From contig OY757924.1 of NCBI GenBank assembly GCA_963585895.1, positions 62,512,299 to 62,576,298 of the forward strand: DNA of 64,000 bases, written 5' to 3'. Positions 10,406 to 21,570 of this stretch are shown one piece after another. Origin of the DNA: Sepioteuthis lessoniana (lineage: Eukaryota > Mollusca > Cephalopoda > Myopsida > Loliginidae). The position numbers and the translations under genes are program-made. Below the pieces are notes generated by a model that saw only the letters and a list, made by a program, of their open reading frames with translations, made no database searches and was not told where the DNA came from. Each line of letters starts with the position of its first letter. The stretch's first letter is position 1.

Positions 10406-10468
10406 TAAACCTCATCACCAATGGAGGATATGACATTTTGTCATATCCTCCATTGGTGATGAGGTTTA
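10406..10468. repeat. Perfect 30-bp inverted repeat, 3-nt loop
   Basis: The arms 10406-10435 and 10439-10468 are exact reverse complements, separated by TTT. The left arm resembles the 3' end of a minus-strand family C SINE (ggatatgaca). Family C sequence resumes after the right arm at about 10470 ('ggttttaattcagagtttt'). The right arm is therefore probably a templated inverted copy inserted in a SINE end. It has hairpin shape, but I see no evidence that it is a microRNA. Confidence 0.9.
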
Positions 10469-10560
10469 TTTTTCGTGAATTTCTGCTGGTTTTAATTCAG
10501 AGTTTTCTTGATTGCTTAACCAAAGCTGAAAACCCCCGTCTTCCCCACTATATAGTCATA
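10469..10560 (-). mobile_element. SINE family C, diverged fragment
   Basis: 'ttttaattcagagtttt' and 'aaccaaagctgaaaac' match the minus-strand middle of family C (compare 59625-59690). No head remains. Confidence 0.5.
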
Positions 10561-10588
10561 GTATGTAGGCTTACTCATAGTACGTAGA

Positions 10589-10840
10589 CCGTTCCATTGA
10601 CCAAGCGGTTAGTGATCACCAATGGCCCGGGAGACTGGCATTCAATCCCAGGTCGAGTCATACCAAAGACTCAAAAAATGGAACTAGATGCCGCCTTTCT
10701 TAACACTCAGCATTATAAGGTATAGATCAAGGGTAAAGTAGAGCAATCCAGGGAATTGTGGAGTGCTCTTCCCTATACCTCTGTGTAGTAACTATTGAAA
10801 AGGGAAACTTCGGGTTATATTCCACTAAGGTCACAAACAT
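10589..10840 (+). mobile_element. SINE family A, near full length
   Basis: The tRNA-like head has the A box region 'gaccaagcggttagtg' and a B-box-like 'cattcaatccc'. The body is typical, with 'cttaacactcagcattata' and 'agtaactattgaaaaggg', ending near 'gtcacaaac'. Confidence 0.75.
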
Positions 10841-10991
10841 TTCTTTATATAGGCATGGATTCATGTTTTTTTCTCAACGACATCAGCGCGAAGTTAGACA
10901 ACAGCCTTGGCTGGGAATTGAATTCTAAACGACTCCATTTTAAGGGCAAAAACCATTACACTGAATTACGATTATTTGTTTATGAACAACT

Positions 10992-11209
<218 letters not shown>

Positions 11210-11830
11210 TAAAACAAATACATGTGCATTTATAAACGAATTATGTGTACAGCAGAAAGTGTTTTTTATTAAATCCTTAAATATCGTTTGATTTTTCATT
11301 CCAGTAAGTCCAGGCACTAGTGACCACAAGGTTAGACGTCAATGATCTCACAAGCCATTGATTGTGATTATGGCTAATTTCTAGGTTAATGTTTTCTTTT
11401 TCTTGGCTTAGATTTAATAATTCAATAGATATAACGAGTAATGATATAATGTGTAAGTATTATGAATAATCTATATGCGTAGACACATTTATTACCTTTA
11501 TATTTTGCCAGTACATCAGAAGAGAAGATAAGAAGCGATCGGGAGTGCCAGAGCCAATGTCAGTTTAACCCGGAAAATTCTTCAACAACATAATCGACCG
11601 ACCTGAAATAAAATGGCATGAATGTGTCTAAGAGCTTGATAAGGTGAAACCCTGTGGGATCTGTAAGCGCCGCAAATCCTGGATAATAACCAGGATAAGA
11701 GTTTTGCAGAGTTCTTATTTTCATCGTTTCGATTTCTTTTAGTATTTATTTCGATTCGTTGTTCTTCCTCTTATCTTGATACAGTTATTAGATAAAACTT
11801 TTTCTCTTTCATTATTATACAGATCTATTG
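11210..11830. other. Non-coding, nothing recognised
   Basis: The patch 11490-11700 is GC-richer than its surroundings and includes 'gtgaaaccctgtgggatc'. I do not recognise it. Confidence 0.35.
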
Positions 11831-11831
11831 C

Positions 11832-12045
11832 TGGGGAGTCCCTGTAGTGTACAGGCTCACGTGCTGGACTTCGATATCGTAGTAAGCGATTTCGAACTCT
11901 GGAACGCTATTATGTTCACTTTCGAACAAATACCCTTGATAAAAGTATAAACCCCCTTATCCTACCAGCTATGCGTTAAATAGTACCACTACTGTTCTTC
12001 TAGAAGGATTGCCTTAGAATTAAATAACAAACAAAAGTTGATATG
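11832..12045 (+). mobile_element. SINE family D, near full length
   Basis: The tRNA-like head begins 'ggggagtccctgtagtgtac', with a B-box-like 'gatttcgaactc'. The middle has 'tacccttgataaaagtat' and 'gcgttaaatagtaccac'. The tail has 'aattaaataacaaacaaaag' and 'ttgatatgcaatta'. This tail is the same module that ends family B. Confidence 0.7.
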
Positions 12046-12049
12046 CAAT

Positions 12050-12225
12050 TAATCAATGAAGCCGAAAGCGACAGTAGCGTTTTAATGTTCACTTTCTTGA
12101 TTAATGCCGATAGAAGAGCACAAACACTTTTAGTAAGGCAGCTATATGTTAAATCATACCTCTGCTGTTCTTCAATATGGATTGCTTTGGCATTAAATAA
12201 CCAACAAAAATTGATATGCCATTAA
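12050..12225 (+). mobile_element. SINE family D, second 3' half
   Basis: Repeats the D middle ('cagctatatgttaaatcata') and tail ('gcattaaataaccaacaaa', 'ttgatatgccatt') directly after the first copy, without a new head. A tandem partial duplication or a 5'-truncated insertion. Confidence 0.6.
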
Positions 12226-12329
12226 ATAGAGAAACGAAACCTGTTTTATGCATAATTTTCTTATCCTACATTTGGATATTTGTTGTATCATGAAACATTT
12301 CTCTGTGATTTTTGGGTGTAATTGATGCA

Positions 12330-12660
12330 TTTTCATCATTTGATATTACCGATTCAATATATTCTATTATTTTTGTCTTTGTTCCTTCTCCGTCTTCTTC
12401 TTACCAGTTTTTATCACTTTTCTTGACTTTCTTCATTTTTTAACTTTCTTTTTCTTCACTTTTTATTCTTCATCTTCATTTACAGTTTTTCCTTTTTCAT
12501 ATTCTTTCGACTTTTGCATTCTATTTTCTCATTATCATTCAGATTCCTTTCCTCAACTTAATCCTTTGCTTTCTTTCTTTCTTTCTTTCTTTCTTTTAGT
12601 TTGTCTTCATATCCATATGCACATTCTTTCTTTTTTTCTCTGCTTTGTCTTTCTTTTTAC
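12330..12660. repeat. Pyrimidine-rich tract with (CTTT)n
   Basis: Long T/C-rich sequence, including about seven CTTT units at 12568-12597. Low complexity. Confidence 0.8.
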
Positions 12661-13169
12661 CTATGAATAAAGAAAGTGATAGTGTATGTGTATAAAAATT
12701 TGGAAAGTGTTAACATTGATTGGGCGGCACTTGCTGACTTAGAGCTTCTCGCCAATGCAATCATCACAAGCACAAAAATATATAATTATATATACGCATT
12801 CATTAACTAATTTTATATGAAAAGAGAGCTAAAATTTCTTACTATGTCTCGTGGCGCCAAATGTCAAAGTAAAATTTTAGCAACCAAACTTTTAGTGCAA
12901 AATATTGTTCGAATTAAGAAGAATTGAACCGTAATAACGAAGGGAAGTTTTGATTTCGGTTTTTAAAAATGGATCATTAAACATCATGTTCTTAATAATT
13001 CTTTCTATTCCCAGACAGGCTTATTTATCCGAGTCGGTGTTCTGCGAAAAGAAAAAAAAATCACAAAAACAACTGCAAAAAAAAAAAAAAAATGAATCAC
13101 CTGCTATATAACTTGACAAAGGTAACAATATTTTTCTAGTGGCAATATATTTCTAATTTGTATATTTTG
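12661..13169. other. Non-coding, nothing recognised
   Basis: Two A-rich runs lie near 13050-13090. No coding signal. Confidence 0.35.
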
Positions 13170-13582
13170 CTTGGCTTGAACAGTAGGATAGGCGGACACT
13201 TATGCCGGTATCACTTCTGGATATAACACAAAACTGCGTCTAATCCGGGAGCATTAGGAAACGTAGTGTACAACTTCATTGCCATTATTCCTGGGTTCAC
13301 CCTGGTCTTTTGGCTAGAACTTGATAGAGTCCACTATATGGGTTAAATAGAACTATTCAATGTTCTACCACGGATTACTAATTTTTATTACAGGAACAAT
13401 ACTGTCGTGGGCAAGTCATTTATATTACATAAGGATACTTGATAAATAAATTATTTAAGTTGAATAGCTATATTTTATCCCATTTAACCCCTCATAAACC
13501 AAATATAAATAATATCGGCGTTAGATAGGAATACCTGAAACTATTTAACTGTATTCTAACAAATGAGCACAAGCAACTTATT
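13170..13582 (+). mobile_element. Retroposon family B, highly diverged
   Basis: The head is recognisable as 'ggcttgaacagtaggata', 'tctggatataacac', 'cattgccattattcctggg' and 'tatgggttaaatagaacta'. After 100 bp of unlike sequence, body sequence appears ('gttagataggaatacctgaaactatttaactg'). Confidence 0.5.
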
Positions 13583-13607
13583 GATAAATAAAGTTACTCA
13601 CAAGTTG

Positions 13608-13608
<1 letters not shown>

Positions 13609-13664
<56 letters not shown>
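13609..13664. repeat. (TA)n microsatellite
   Basis: Uninterrupted TA dinucleotides near the end of a diverged family B copy. Confidence 0.95.
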
Positions 13665-13666
<2 letters not shown>

Positions 13667-13789
13667 TGGGCATTAAATAAGATATAAAAACGAAAATGTC
13701 ATTGATTACTTATCTTAAAGCATTTTCTTAAATCATCGGTTTCTATTTCAACAAACAGTAACCTTGTTAATAACGTTGGTACTTATTTT

Positions 13790-13905
13790 CGAATGTGTAA
13801 TGGTTAGCAAGCTAGATTAGCTAACCTACAGGAGTGAGTTCGCGTCTCATTGAGTGTCCCATTCATTCGGCCTGGTGTTAAATCGAAGGAAAGAGATTCG
13901 TTAAT
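13790..13905 (+). mobile_element. SINE family E copy
   Basis: The tRNA-like head 'gtaatggttagcaagctaga' and the B-box equivalent 'gagttcgcgtctc' are followed by 'tgtcccattcattcggcc'. The same order is found in the complete copy at 27770-27897. No target-site duplication was found here. Confidence 0.65.
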
Positions 13906-14111
13906 TAGTTCTTATTTTTGAATGCAGTATTGATGCGTATGCACAGATTAACCCACAAATATTAGAGTATTTTTTTCTGAAATAGAATCTAACGTCTCCA
14001 TACCTTTAAATAACTCATTAATTTCAGTTATGTCACTCTCATCCCATCATTATCTATCTATCAGCGATAAGTCGCTCCAGACAAAAGATTAAAATAATTT
14101 TTCAGACTCTC

Positions 14112-14131
14112 ACTCACACACACACACACAT

Positions 14132-14170
<39 letters not shown>
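14112..14170. repeat. (CA)n-(TA)n microsatellite
   Basis: A CA tract with one TA interruption, passing into TA. Confidence 0.95.
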
Positions 14171-14564
14171 CTTTTACAAAAGTGAAGACCTTTCTCAAAA
14201 ATGAGTGTGCTCGATTTTCTCCACTGATTTTCGTCTTTTTTCTTTTTTTTTTCCGTAGTAAAGTTATATCTAACCTTTTTCTTTAAAAGATAAAACTGAA
14301 ATCGAATCGTTTTTTTCTCAGATTCCTAATCATACTTTAAATTGAAATTAATTTTTACCATTTGTTATACAGGTATTTTTTAGAACACACTCACGCACTC
14401 ACACACACACATATGTAGTTATTTGGTTATATAAATACATATACATTTAACTAATATATATATATATATATATATATATTAATTGGGGAGTACAATTAGA
14501 TCTGGTATATAAGTAGACCTCAACGTTTTCACTACAAAATTATAGGTTAGGCCTTTAGCTTATT
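14171..14564. other. Non-coding with simple repeats
   Basis: T-rich sequence with a CA tract near 14390-14410 and TA at 14456-14479. No coding signal. Confidence 0.4.
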
Positions 14565-14985
14565 TATCAGCTTGGTTTGGTTTGGTTTGGTTTTATTACA
14601 CACCAACCATTTTGTTTATCTCATAGTAAATACTGTTTTTTCATATCGATCAAATTTACGATTTGTAAACAATTTCTGTAGATTCTCACAGTTAAATGAT
14701 CAAACATTTCAATTTCAAGTAATTCAGTTTAGCTAAATTCATTTTTTGCATTTAGTTGAAATGTAAAATAGTTTCATTTAGCCCATACATAGGACCCTAT
14801 AAATTGCAACCACTTCGAGCCAAATTAGACTTTGGATCAAAGGAAATGAACAGGAACCTTACATCCCCCCCATGTTCGCCTCAGTTATTTACGAGTCATG
14901 AATAGTACACTCCTGGCGAGAGGTCTTACCCATCTGCAGGGATGCAATCTGTATATTTTACAGCCCCAGCCTACTAGGCTGTGGT
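14565..14985 (-). mobile_element. Retroposon family B, minus strand
   Basis: The right end is the head in reverse ('cagccccagcctactaggct' near 14960). It continues left through 'cttacccatctgcag', 'ggaccctataaattgc' and body sequence ('tcaatttcaagtaattcagt'). It ends at (GGTTT)n, 14573-14593, which is the expanded CCAAA end seen on other B copies. Confidence 0.7.
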
Positions 14986-15009
14986 GTATCGGTCGACTCC
15001 CGAACATAT

Positions 15010-15539
15010 AGTGGGCTGGAAAGGATGATCAGATTTGGAAAGAGATTTCGAAGAATATGAAGATGTAATCATTTATCATATAATGGTTAAATAGCATTTT
15101 TAGTATATCCATATTAGAGTTTAACTTCACAAATACCTTTAGAATGACAATAAAATTTTAATCGTTGATAAATAACAATTCATGTAACCTTTATTTATAA
15201 AAAACGTTTTGCTTTGTACGTTGAGCTATAATGCCAATGTGTTTATAAACAATAAACTACCATCCTGTCTGTTTAATCTGTCATTAGTCTTGTATTTTTT
15301 GGTGTACGTATTTTTTCTCAGAAATTAGAATTATATCAGCCATATTTGAAATATGCAAATCTTTCACAATAGGGTTTATATTCGTATGAATTGACATTCT
15401 ATTGCAGTATCATGTAATTGCGTAGATTAGCAATATACCGTAGTTGACTGTGAGGCAACTTAGTTACTCTGATATTTCAGGAATTTTATACTGTCAGTGT
15501 ATCAAGTTAGAAACCACTAATGATATATCTTTGAAGAAG
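15010..15539. other. Non-coding, nothing recognised
   Basis: AT-rich sequence. No repeat family or coding signal was recognised. Confidence 0.35.
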
Positions 15540-15895
15540 ACTAAACTGCCCTATGGGCATAATGTATATCGTCCTAGGAAAAGGAGGCGGCGATTAGAGT
15601 TCAAATTCTGGGCGAGGCTGTTTGCATTTCACATAGTGTTAATAGTCTTGGGAGAGGTATGAATCAAAATATTCTTCCTCCAGCTTTCGGTGAAATAGTA
15701 GGGTAGGCTGTGTTCTTTAGATTTGTTATGGTAACGAGTTTCGGAGAAAGGAAATCTAAATTCAAACCTGTTAAACTCCGTATGAATTTTACCTTGTGTC
15801 GGATACTGCTCGTGAGGAGGAGTTGATATATATATAACTCAAATCCTGTAGCCGTTTTATTGTTTTATATTAGTCTTTGTAATTTGTTAAATGTG
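15540..15895 (+). mobile_element. SINE family C with first unit of a tandem duplication
   Basis: The head 'atgggcataatgtatatcgt' and B-box-like 'gagttcaaattctgg' are followed by 'tttgcatttcacatagt' and the family C middle (about 15690-15730). The end is 'accttgtgtcggatactgct'. The segment 15742-15895 is then duplicated at 15897-16140. Confidence 0.7.
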
Positions 15896-15896
15896 A

Positions 15897-16140
<244 letters not shown>

Positions 16141-16149
16141 TTCACTGAG

Positions 16150-16554
16150 GACGAGTTTAATTTTGAAATGTATGTGGCAATCTTTTGCAGTTACGGTAAG
16201 TGGTGAATATTGATTAATGATTGGGAGTTCTATTTCACTGCTTGTCCATTCTGCGGTAAAGATTTAGATCTTAGCCCCACCGTATAAAACAATCACTAGT
16301 TTTGAAGCAATTTTTTAACCTTAAAGAGTCGGCTTGTGTATAGCGCTGTATATGTTTTATACTTATATTAATATAAAATATCAGATAAATATTCTATGGC
16401 ATTCAATTTAAAACAAAACCTATGGATACTGCATTCACTGAGTGTGCATATAAATTATAAGCTATGTATTTATCCAACTACACCAAATGAGTAGAATGCC
16501 AGATATGTCACTTTAAGTGGATTTTATCAGATCTGATCTTGGGGTATTATTTCT
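16150..16554. other. Non-coding, nothing recognised
   Basis: No repeat family or coding signal was recognised. Confidence 0.35.
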
Positions 16555-16748
16555 CATAGACCAGTTACCATACCCTGTTCAAAAAGGCCTGCCAACCCTA
16601 CTATTTACTCATAGCTAGAGGGAGTATAGTTCAATGTATACCTTTCTCTTGAGTATAAAATCTATTTGAAATGCAAACAGCCACGTCCAAGATTTGAACT
16701 TCCGTCGCCATATTCATTTCTTATGACGATAACCATTACACTACAAGA
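16555..16748 (-). mobile_element. SINE family C, minus strand, 3'-truncated
   Basis: The head reads in reverse at the right ('gatttgaacttccgtcg' and 'gataaccattacactac'). The middle 'ctactatttactcatagct' lies to the left. The 3' end (ggatatgacac) is missing. Confidence 0.7.
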
Positions 16749-16906
16749 ACATTAATGAATAACAGTTGTGATACCCATACATATCGACCTTGTAGACACG
16801 TGATAAATTGTATGAAAATAGTTTGATTTATTCCTACATATCGATACGCTTATAATTGAATCTATTCTCTTCAATGCATGTTCGTGCGCGTGAATGCAAG
16901 GAAAGA

Positions 16907-16911
<5 letters not shown>

Positions 16912-16946
<35 letters not shown>
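16912..16946. repeat. (TA)n microsatellite
   Basis: Uninterrupted TA dinucleotides. Confidence 0.95.
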
Positions 16947-16949
<3 letters not shown>

Positions 16950-16952
<3 letters not shown>

Positions 16953-17621
16953 TAAAGTTTGTGTGTGTGAGCGGGCTTTTTCAAAAATCTCATTAAGATG
17001 TATGTACGAAGACGTATGCACGTGCATACGAAAATATAAGAAAAGGAAAACACACTCACAAAAAATGAATTAAAATAAGATAAAATAAAATAAACAAGAA
17101 TTCTTAAAAGCTATTTGAGTTTGTTTTCAAAACAATAGTCATGTTCAACATGAATCTTTTTTTATTTTCTTCTATCTATTTATTTATTTATTTATTGCTT
17201 TCATGCACCTGTGCAATGTGTTGTAAGTGCAGTATTCGTGGGTATAAAAATCATGTGTAATATGGCAAATGTGTGCAGCTGTTCTAGTTTTCTGTAATTT
17301 TTTGCCCAGTATTTGTTTTTCGAGCGCACATGGAAATTTCAAATTTTTTGGCAGAATCTATTCATTAGAATTTTTTTGCTGCACAGACGTTTTACATCTA
17401 AGCATTTAGTTCAAATTTGATCAAATATTGTCTATTATCAAAGTTATATATCTATTAATCCTTCTTACCTTAAACTTTGTCTCTCATTCTTTTTCTCTCC
17501 CTATCTATCTATCTATCTTCTTATATCTATGTATCGATCTACATATGTACTTCAGTTGATATACATTTAACTATCTATGTTATTACAAATTTTGCATCTA
17601 TCTTTCTTTCACTCATCCACC

Positions 17622-17657
<36 letters not shown>

Positions 17658-17790
17658 TTACCGCCATAACTATTTATATATCTATCTTTAAAGAAGTTAT
17701 GGCTATTGATCGTCATATGCCCTGATCAAAAACATCCCCACACATATATTTTCCTTTTTCTGTTTTCTCTCTATCTTTCTTTCTTTTTAG
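16950..17790. other. Non-coding, low complexity
   Basis: Contains (ATTT)n near 17185-17205, (CTAT)n near 17500-17520 and (TA)n at 17625-17655. No coding signal. Confidence 0.5.
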
Positions 17791-17796
17791 TTTTTT

Positions 17797-17870
17797 CGTG
17801 GTATATCAACTTTGGTGGGTTATTTAATGACAAAGCCATACTTATAATAGGCAACTGATGCTAATTAAGT
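17797..17870 (-). mobile_element. B/D tail module fragment
   Basis: The reverse complement gives 'taaataacccaccaaag' followed by 'ttgatatacca', then an upstream D-like piece. Only the tail is clear. Confidence 0.5.
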
Positions 17871-18576
17871 CACTGCTGGAAGAACGTAATAGCATGACAG
17901 AAATTTGACAAAACAATTACACACTCGACTCTATACATCTGTCCATAACATTCATTACTAATGCCAGGTCCTTTAGGCTGCATCCTGTGTCGGAACAGAG
18001 ATGATATGTCGGTGTTCGTGAAAAGATTGTCACCTCTGAATTCGTTCTTACTTTCCCAGCAACGCCAAGCACCCCAAAATCAGTAGCTGTTCCACTACAT
18101 ACATATTTAAAATAAGTATGCGTGTGTCATTTTTTGTTGCTGTTCCAAAGAGAGAAAAAATTATATATATTTCCAAATAAATTTATATCCTTTTAAAACT
18201 TATTCACTTAGTTCTTTCACAGCGTTTTGATGGGGTGGTGGTTTCTTTTAATTCCATGATCATTTTCTTGTAGGGTTTGGTTCTTTCTTTCTCTTCCGTT
18301 TCTTTTCTTTTTCCCTATCATTCTCCTTCTAAGAGTGTGTTTCCTATTTTCCCTTGTGGGTGCACTTTATGTTATAACCACAATTAGTCTTTGGTATTTG
18401 ATATGTTATTAAGCTATTTTGCTTGTTTTACTCTTGCTCCTTGTGTTTGTTTGTTTGTATGTATGTGTATGTGTGTGTGTGTACTTGATATGCTATAGAA
18501 TTTATTAGTTGTTTTCATTTTTTTGTGTTTAAGTAGTTTAGAATTCAGCTAACTTTTTTTCTTTTTTTTTACTTTT

Positions 18577-18616
<40 letters not shown>

Positions 18617-18844
18617 TTTTTTATTTTATCCATTGTGAGCTTGAATTTTTCTAAGAAGCTTTTATCTTTCTTTCGATGGAATATGGTTTAAAATTTAGCT
18701 GGCAACTACTTTTTACTATTTTCAGTGTATGTGTGTATGTATATACTTGTATGTTTGTGTGTGTTTGTTTCTCTTTGTGTGCGTGTGTATACTTTATGTT
18801 TTATTCAATATGAATTTTAATTTTCTATTAAGTTTTTTTTTCTC
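17871..18844. other. Non-coding, T/G-rich with (TG)n
   Basis: T-rich on the plus strand, with TG tracts near 18470-18482 and at 18581-18615. Lies beyond the 3' side of the minus-strand Penelope-like element. No coding signal. Confidence 0.5.
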
Positions 18845-20440
18845 TTTTATTTGAAGTAATGTATAGTTAGTTTGACATATGGGCATTGTTTTGAAATATC
18901 TTTGCTTCATTCTTATATGTACTTAGACACATTTAATTTTTTCTGCTATTTTAATGCTGCTTTTGAGAAGTGATATCCTGGTATTGAAGGCTTGTGTCGA
19001 TCTTATGTATACTTTTTGACACCAGTTACATTCGTTAATGTCGACTACGTTTTTTGAGTTACAGCTTAAATCTTAATTCATGAATTTTGTTTTGGGTTTT
19101 TTAAGGTATACGATTTTCCTACAATTATATCGCATACTCCACATATTTTATTCTTGCATTTAGTAAGTCCTTGTGTTGTGTTTTCCCCGAATGAAGAAGA
19201 GGTGAGTATTCATTTAAAAATATATTAGGGTTGTTTCTAGCTTTTGTTGACTTTTGTTTTTATCCGGTATTTCTTTGATTTTATCATTGTTTTTAATTTA
19301 TTCGAGAAGTCTTATTATTTCTCTTAATAGTTCTGGGTTGTTTATAGCGTAGGTTACGACCAATGGTTGGTGCTTTTCATTATTTTTTTTTTTTTAGATT
19401 TCCGTGTTCTTTTAGTGGTATTTTCTAATTCGAATCCCTTATTTATCTGTGTTATTGGGTATCCATCCTAGTAGAGGGTTCTGCGTAGTTCTTGAAGGCG
19501 AATGATTTTGGTGAATATTCAACGCACTAATGTGTAAAATATTCATCTTACGCATGTTTTTTATGTGGTGACGATTGGAGTGTTGGGTGTCTATGGTTAT
19601 GTGGAAGATATCTGTGAGGATTTGTCTATTTTCGTTTTTCATGGGGATGTCTGAGAATGGTAGTTCTTTAAAGCTATGGTATATAATGAATTCTTTTGGT
19701 GGTGTAAGTTTTGGAGAAGATTGTGTAATTCGTTAATTTTTAGCCCTGAGCATTTCCAAAATCTGAAACTATCATCCAAATATCTTTTTCATGACCTTGA
19801 AAATTCTCTTTTTATGTTTTTGCTGTATTTTGACCAATGATTTCGGAGAGATTTTCTTCTAGATATGCTAAGGTTAGGGTGGCGTATATTGGTGCAATTT
19901 GTTATTCATATAGCTGTTTTTAGGGTCTAGATGTAATTTGGGTTATTGAATTGGAAGGAGTTATGATTAAAGATTAGTTCTATACTAATTTTTTGGTTGG
20001 ATCTTTGGTGTAATGTTGCTTGGTATTTATTAATCCAAAAGTAGATACCTTGTTTTCCATATTCATTGGGAATATTACTGAACAGGTTTGTGACGTCAAA
20101 TGTGACTATGAGTGTGTCGATATCGATGTTTTGTGGTATATACTTTAAAAAAATGGACGTTTTCTCTAATACAGTTTTTTTTCTTGTTTGAAAAGGGTTG
20201 TACTAAAATGTGTATGAGTTTGCTTGGTGACCATGGGCCTGCTAATATGGGTTTAAATTTGAAATCACTAGGCTTATGAATTTCTATATATTCAGATTTT
20301 TGTATTTCTACAGCATTTTTTTTATTTCTTCGGGATTGTGAAGTTTAGGTAGTCTGTGGAAATTCCTAATTTGGGGGATGTAAAGCGCTAAGAGGTCGTT
20401 TTTGTTCTGTAGCCAGTGTATTAGTAGGAATTTTGCAGAA
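18845..20440 (-). mobile_element. Penelope-like retroelement, degraded RT plus GIY-YIG-like part
   Basis: In minus sense the order is: an N-terminal piece with FHRLPKLHNPEE (about 20320-20365), GPWSPSKLIHILVQPF (about 20190-20240), the RT motif FDVTNLFSNIP (about 20070-20102), a block reading APIYATLTLAYLEENL after a frameshift (about 19845-19895), the catalytic YLDD box in a KRYLDDSFRFWKC context (about 19745-19785), HSFKELPFSDI (about 19645-19680), then SSFGENTTQGLTKCKNK (about 19150-19200) and a diverged cysteine-rich and GIY-YIG-like end (about 18880-19140). This order fits the Penelope class that carries a C-terminal GIY-YIG endonuclease. At least two in-frame stops and several frameshifts show it is dead. 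No complete 5' or terminal-repeat structure was identified. Confidence 0.85.
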
Positions 20441-20700
20441 TTGTTGTAGAAATCAAATGGTTGTTCATATACATATATATATCGAGGAGGTGTCTGTTCC
20501 TGCAACCGGCGGCCTCGGGTCGCTCTGTCGATGCAACTGTGGAAAATATGCGCCAAACAGGGCATTTTTCCGGGTAGCACTTGGAACCCTTCCCTCAATC
20601 AAATCCCAAAGTATCTTCTTCTATGAGCAACATATTACTTGCTCAGGAGGAAGCCGGTTCAACCCGACCAGGGTGAAAGCCAATACAAGTATAAGTAAAT
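20441..20700. other. GC-richer stretch beside the Penelope-like element
   Basis: Includes 'gcaaccggcggcctcgggtc' and 'ggttcaacccgaccagggtg', less AT-rich than its neighbours. Its position upstream of the retroelement (minus sense) suggests element 5' sequence, but I cannot confirm that. Ends in a short TA tract (20699-20713). Confidence 0.35.
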
Positions 20701-20713
20701 ATATATATATATA

Positions 20714-21512
20714 CGACTGATTTGCATGCAAAAAGTATTAATTTTTGTGCAATAACACGCTTTGTATGCTCTAATTTTGTATTAATATGTCTTTTTCTTT
20801 TTTAATCAAATCGGCGATTAACTTTTCGTTTTAAAAGTGTTTTGGGGATTCGCAAACGAGAACAATTTGCTTCCTGCACAAAAATAGAAGGATCAAAACA
20901 GAAAACCTTTTTCATAATATCTTCCTTCTTACAGTGTTTCAACTACATTTCTAAACAATTAGTATCATAGAAAAATCAAGTTTTGTTTATTTTTAATCTA
21001 ATTTCTAACCTACTACAATATTCTAAAGCCGTTAAATAACTACATATTTAACGTATCTACGTATCCATTCCGTAAGCCTACTCGAACTATTCACCATATT
21101 TTTTTGTGACAATCTAACATTCTGTTCATTCAAGTAGCATTTAATTAGAATATCACTTAACTATTTTTAAAGGAATGAAAAATGTTCGTTTAGAAAGACA
21201 TGCTCGTAGATTAAATTTCTGGCTAGATCCGTTTACACATCAGCGCATAAACATACTTTTATCTCCTATAGTGACACTCTCAGACACAGAACCTTTTTCA
21301 CAGCTAAAATATATCAACAAGAATTTGACAACCGCAAACGGGAACAATTCATGCATCATTTTTTCTGGTTATAAATATTTGTCATAAATATTTACTCTTT
21401 GTCTAATATCTTTCCTTACACAAGAAAAAAAATTCTTACTCAAAATAAAGAAATAAATCTATCAATTCGTAGATCGGCATTTTATTCAGTTATTTAAACA
21501 CTTTTCCATTAA
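20714..21512. other. Non-coding, nothing recognised
   Basis: The phrases 'gcaaacgagaacaatttgct' (about 20852) and 'gcaaacgggaacaattcatg' (about 21334) recur with surrounding similarity, so a short unidentified repeat is present twice. No coding signal. Confidence 0.4.
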
Positions 21513-21560
21513 TCACACACACACACACACAGACGTATGTATATATATATATATATATAC
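21513..21560. repeat. (CA)n and (TA)n microsatellites
   Basis: CA tract 21513-21530 and TA tract 21539-21560, directly upstream of a family B head. Confidence 0.95.
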
Positions 21561-21570
21561 GCTCTTATCT

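Noticed and set aside
10406-10468. MicroRNA precursor
   Set aside because: The loop is only 3 nt and the arms are perfectly paired, which is unusual for a microRNA. A templated inversion in a SINE end explains it better without expression data.
20308-20598. Independent 96-residue minus-strand gene
   Set aside because: Its C-terminal half is the start of the Penelope-like RT region, and the N-terminal half runs through unrelated GC-rich and TA sequence.
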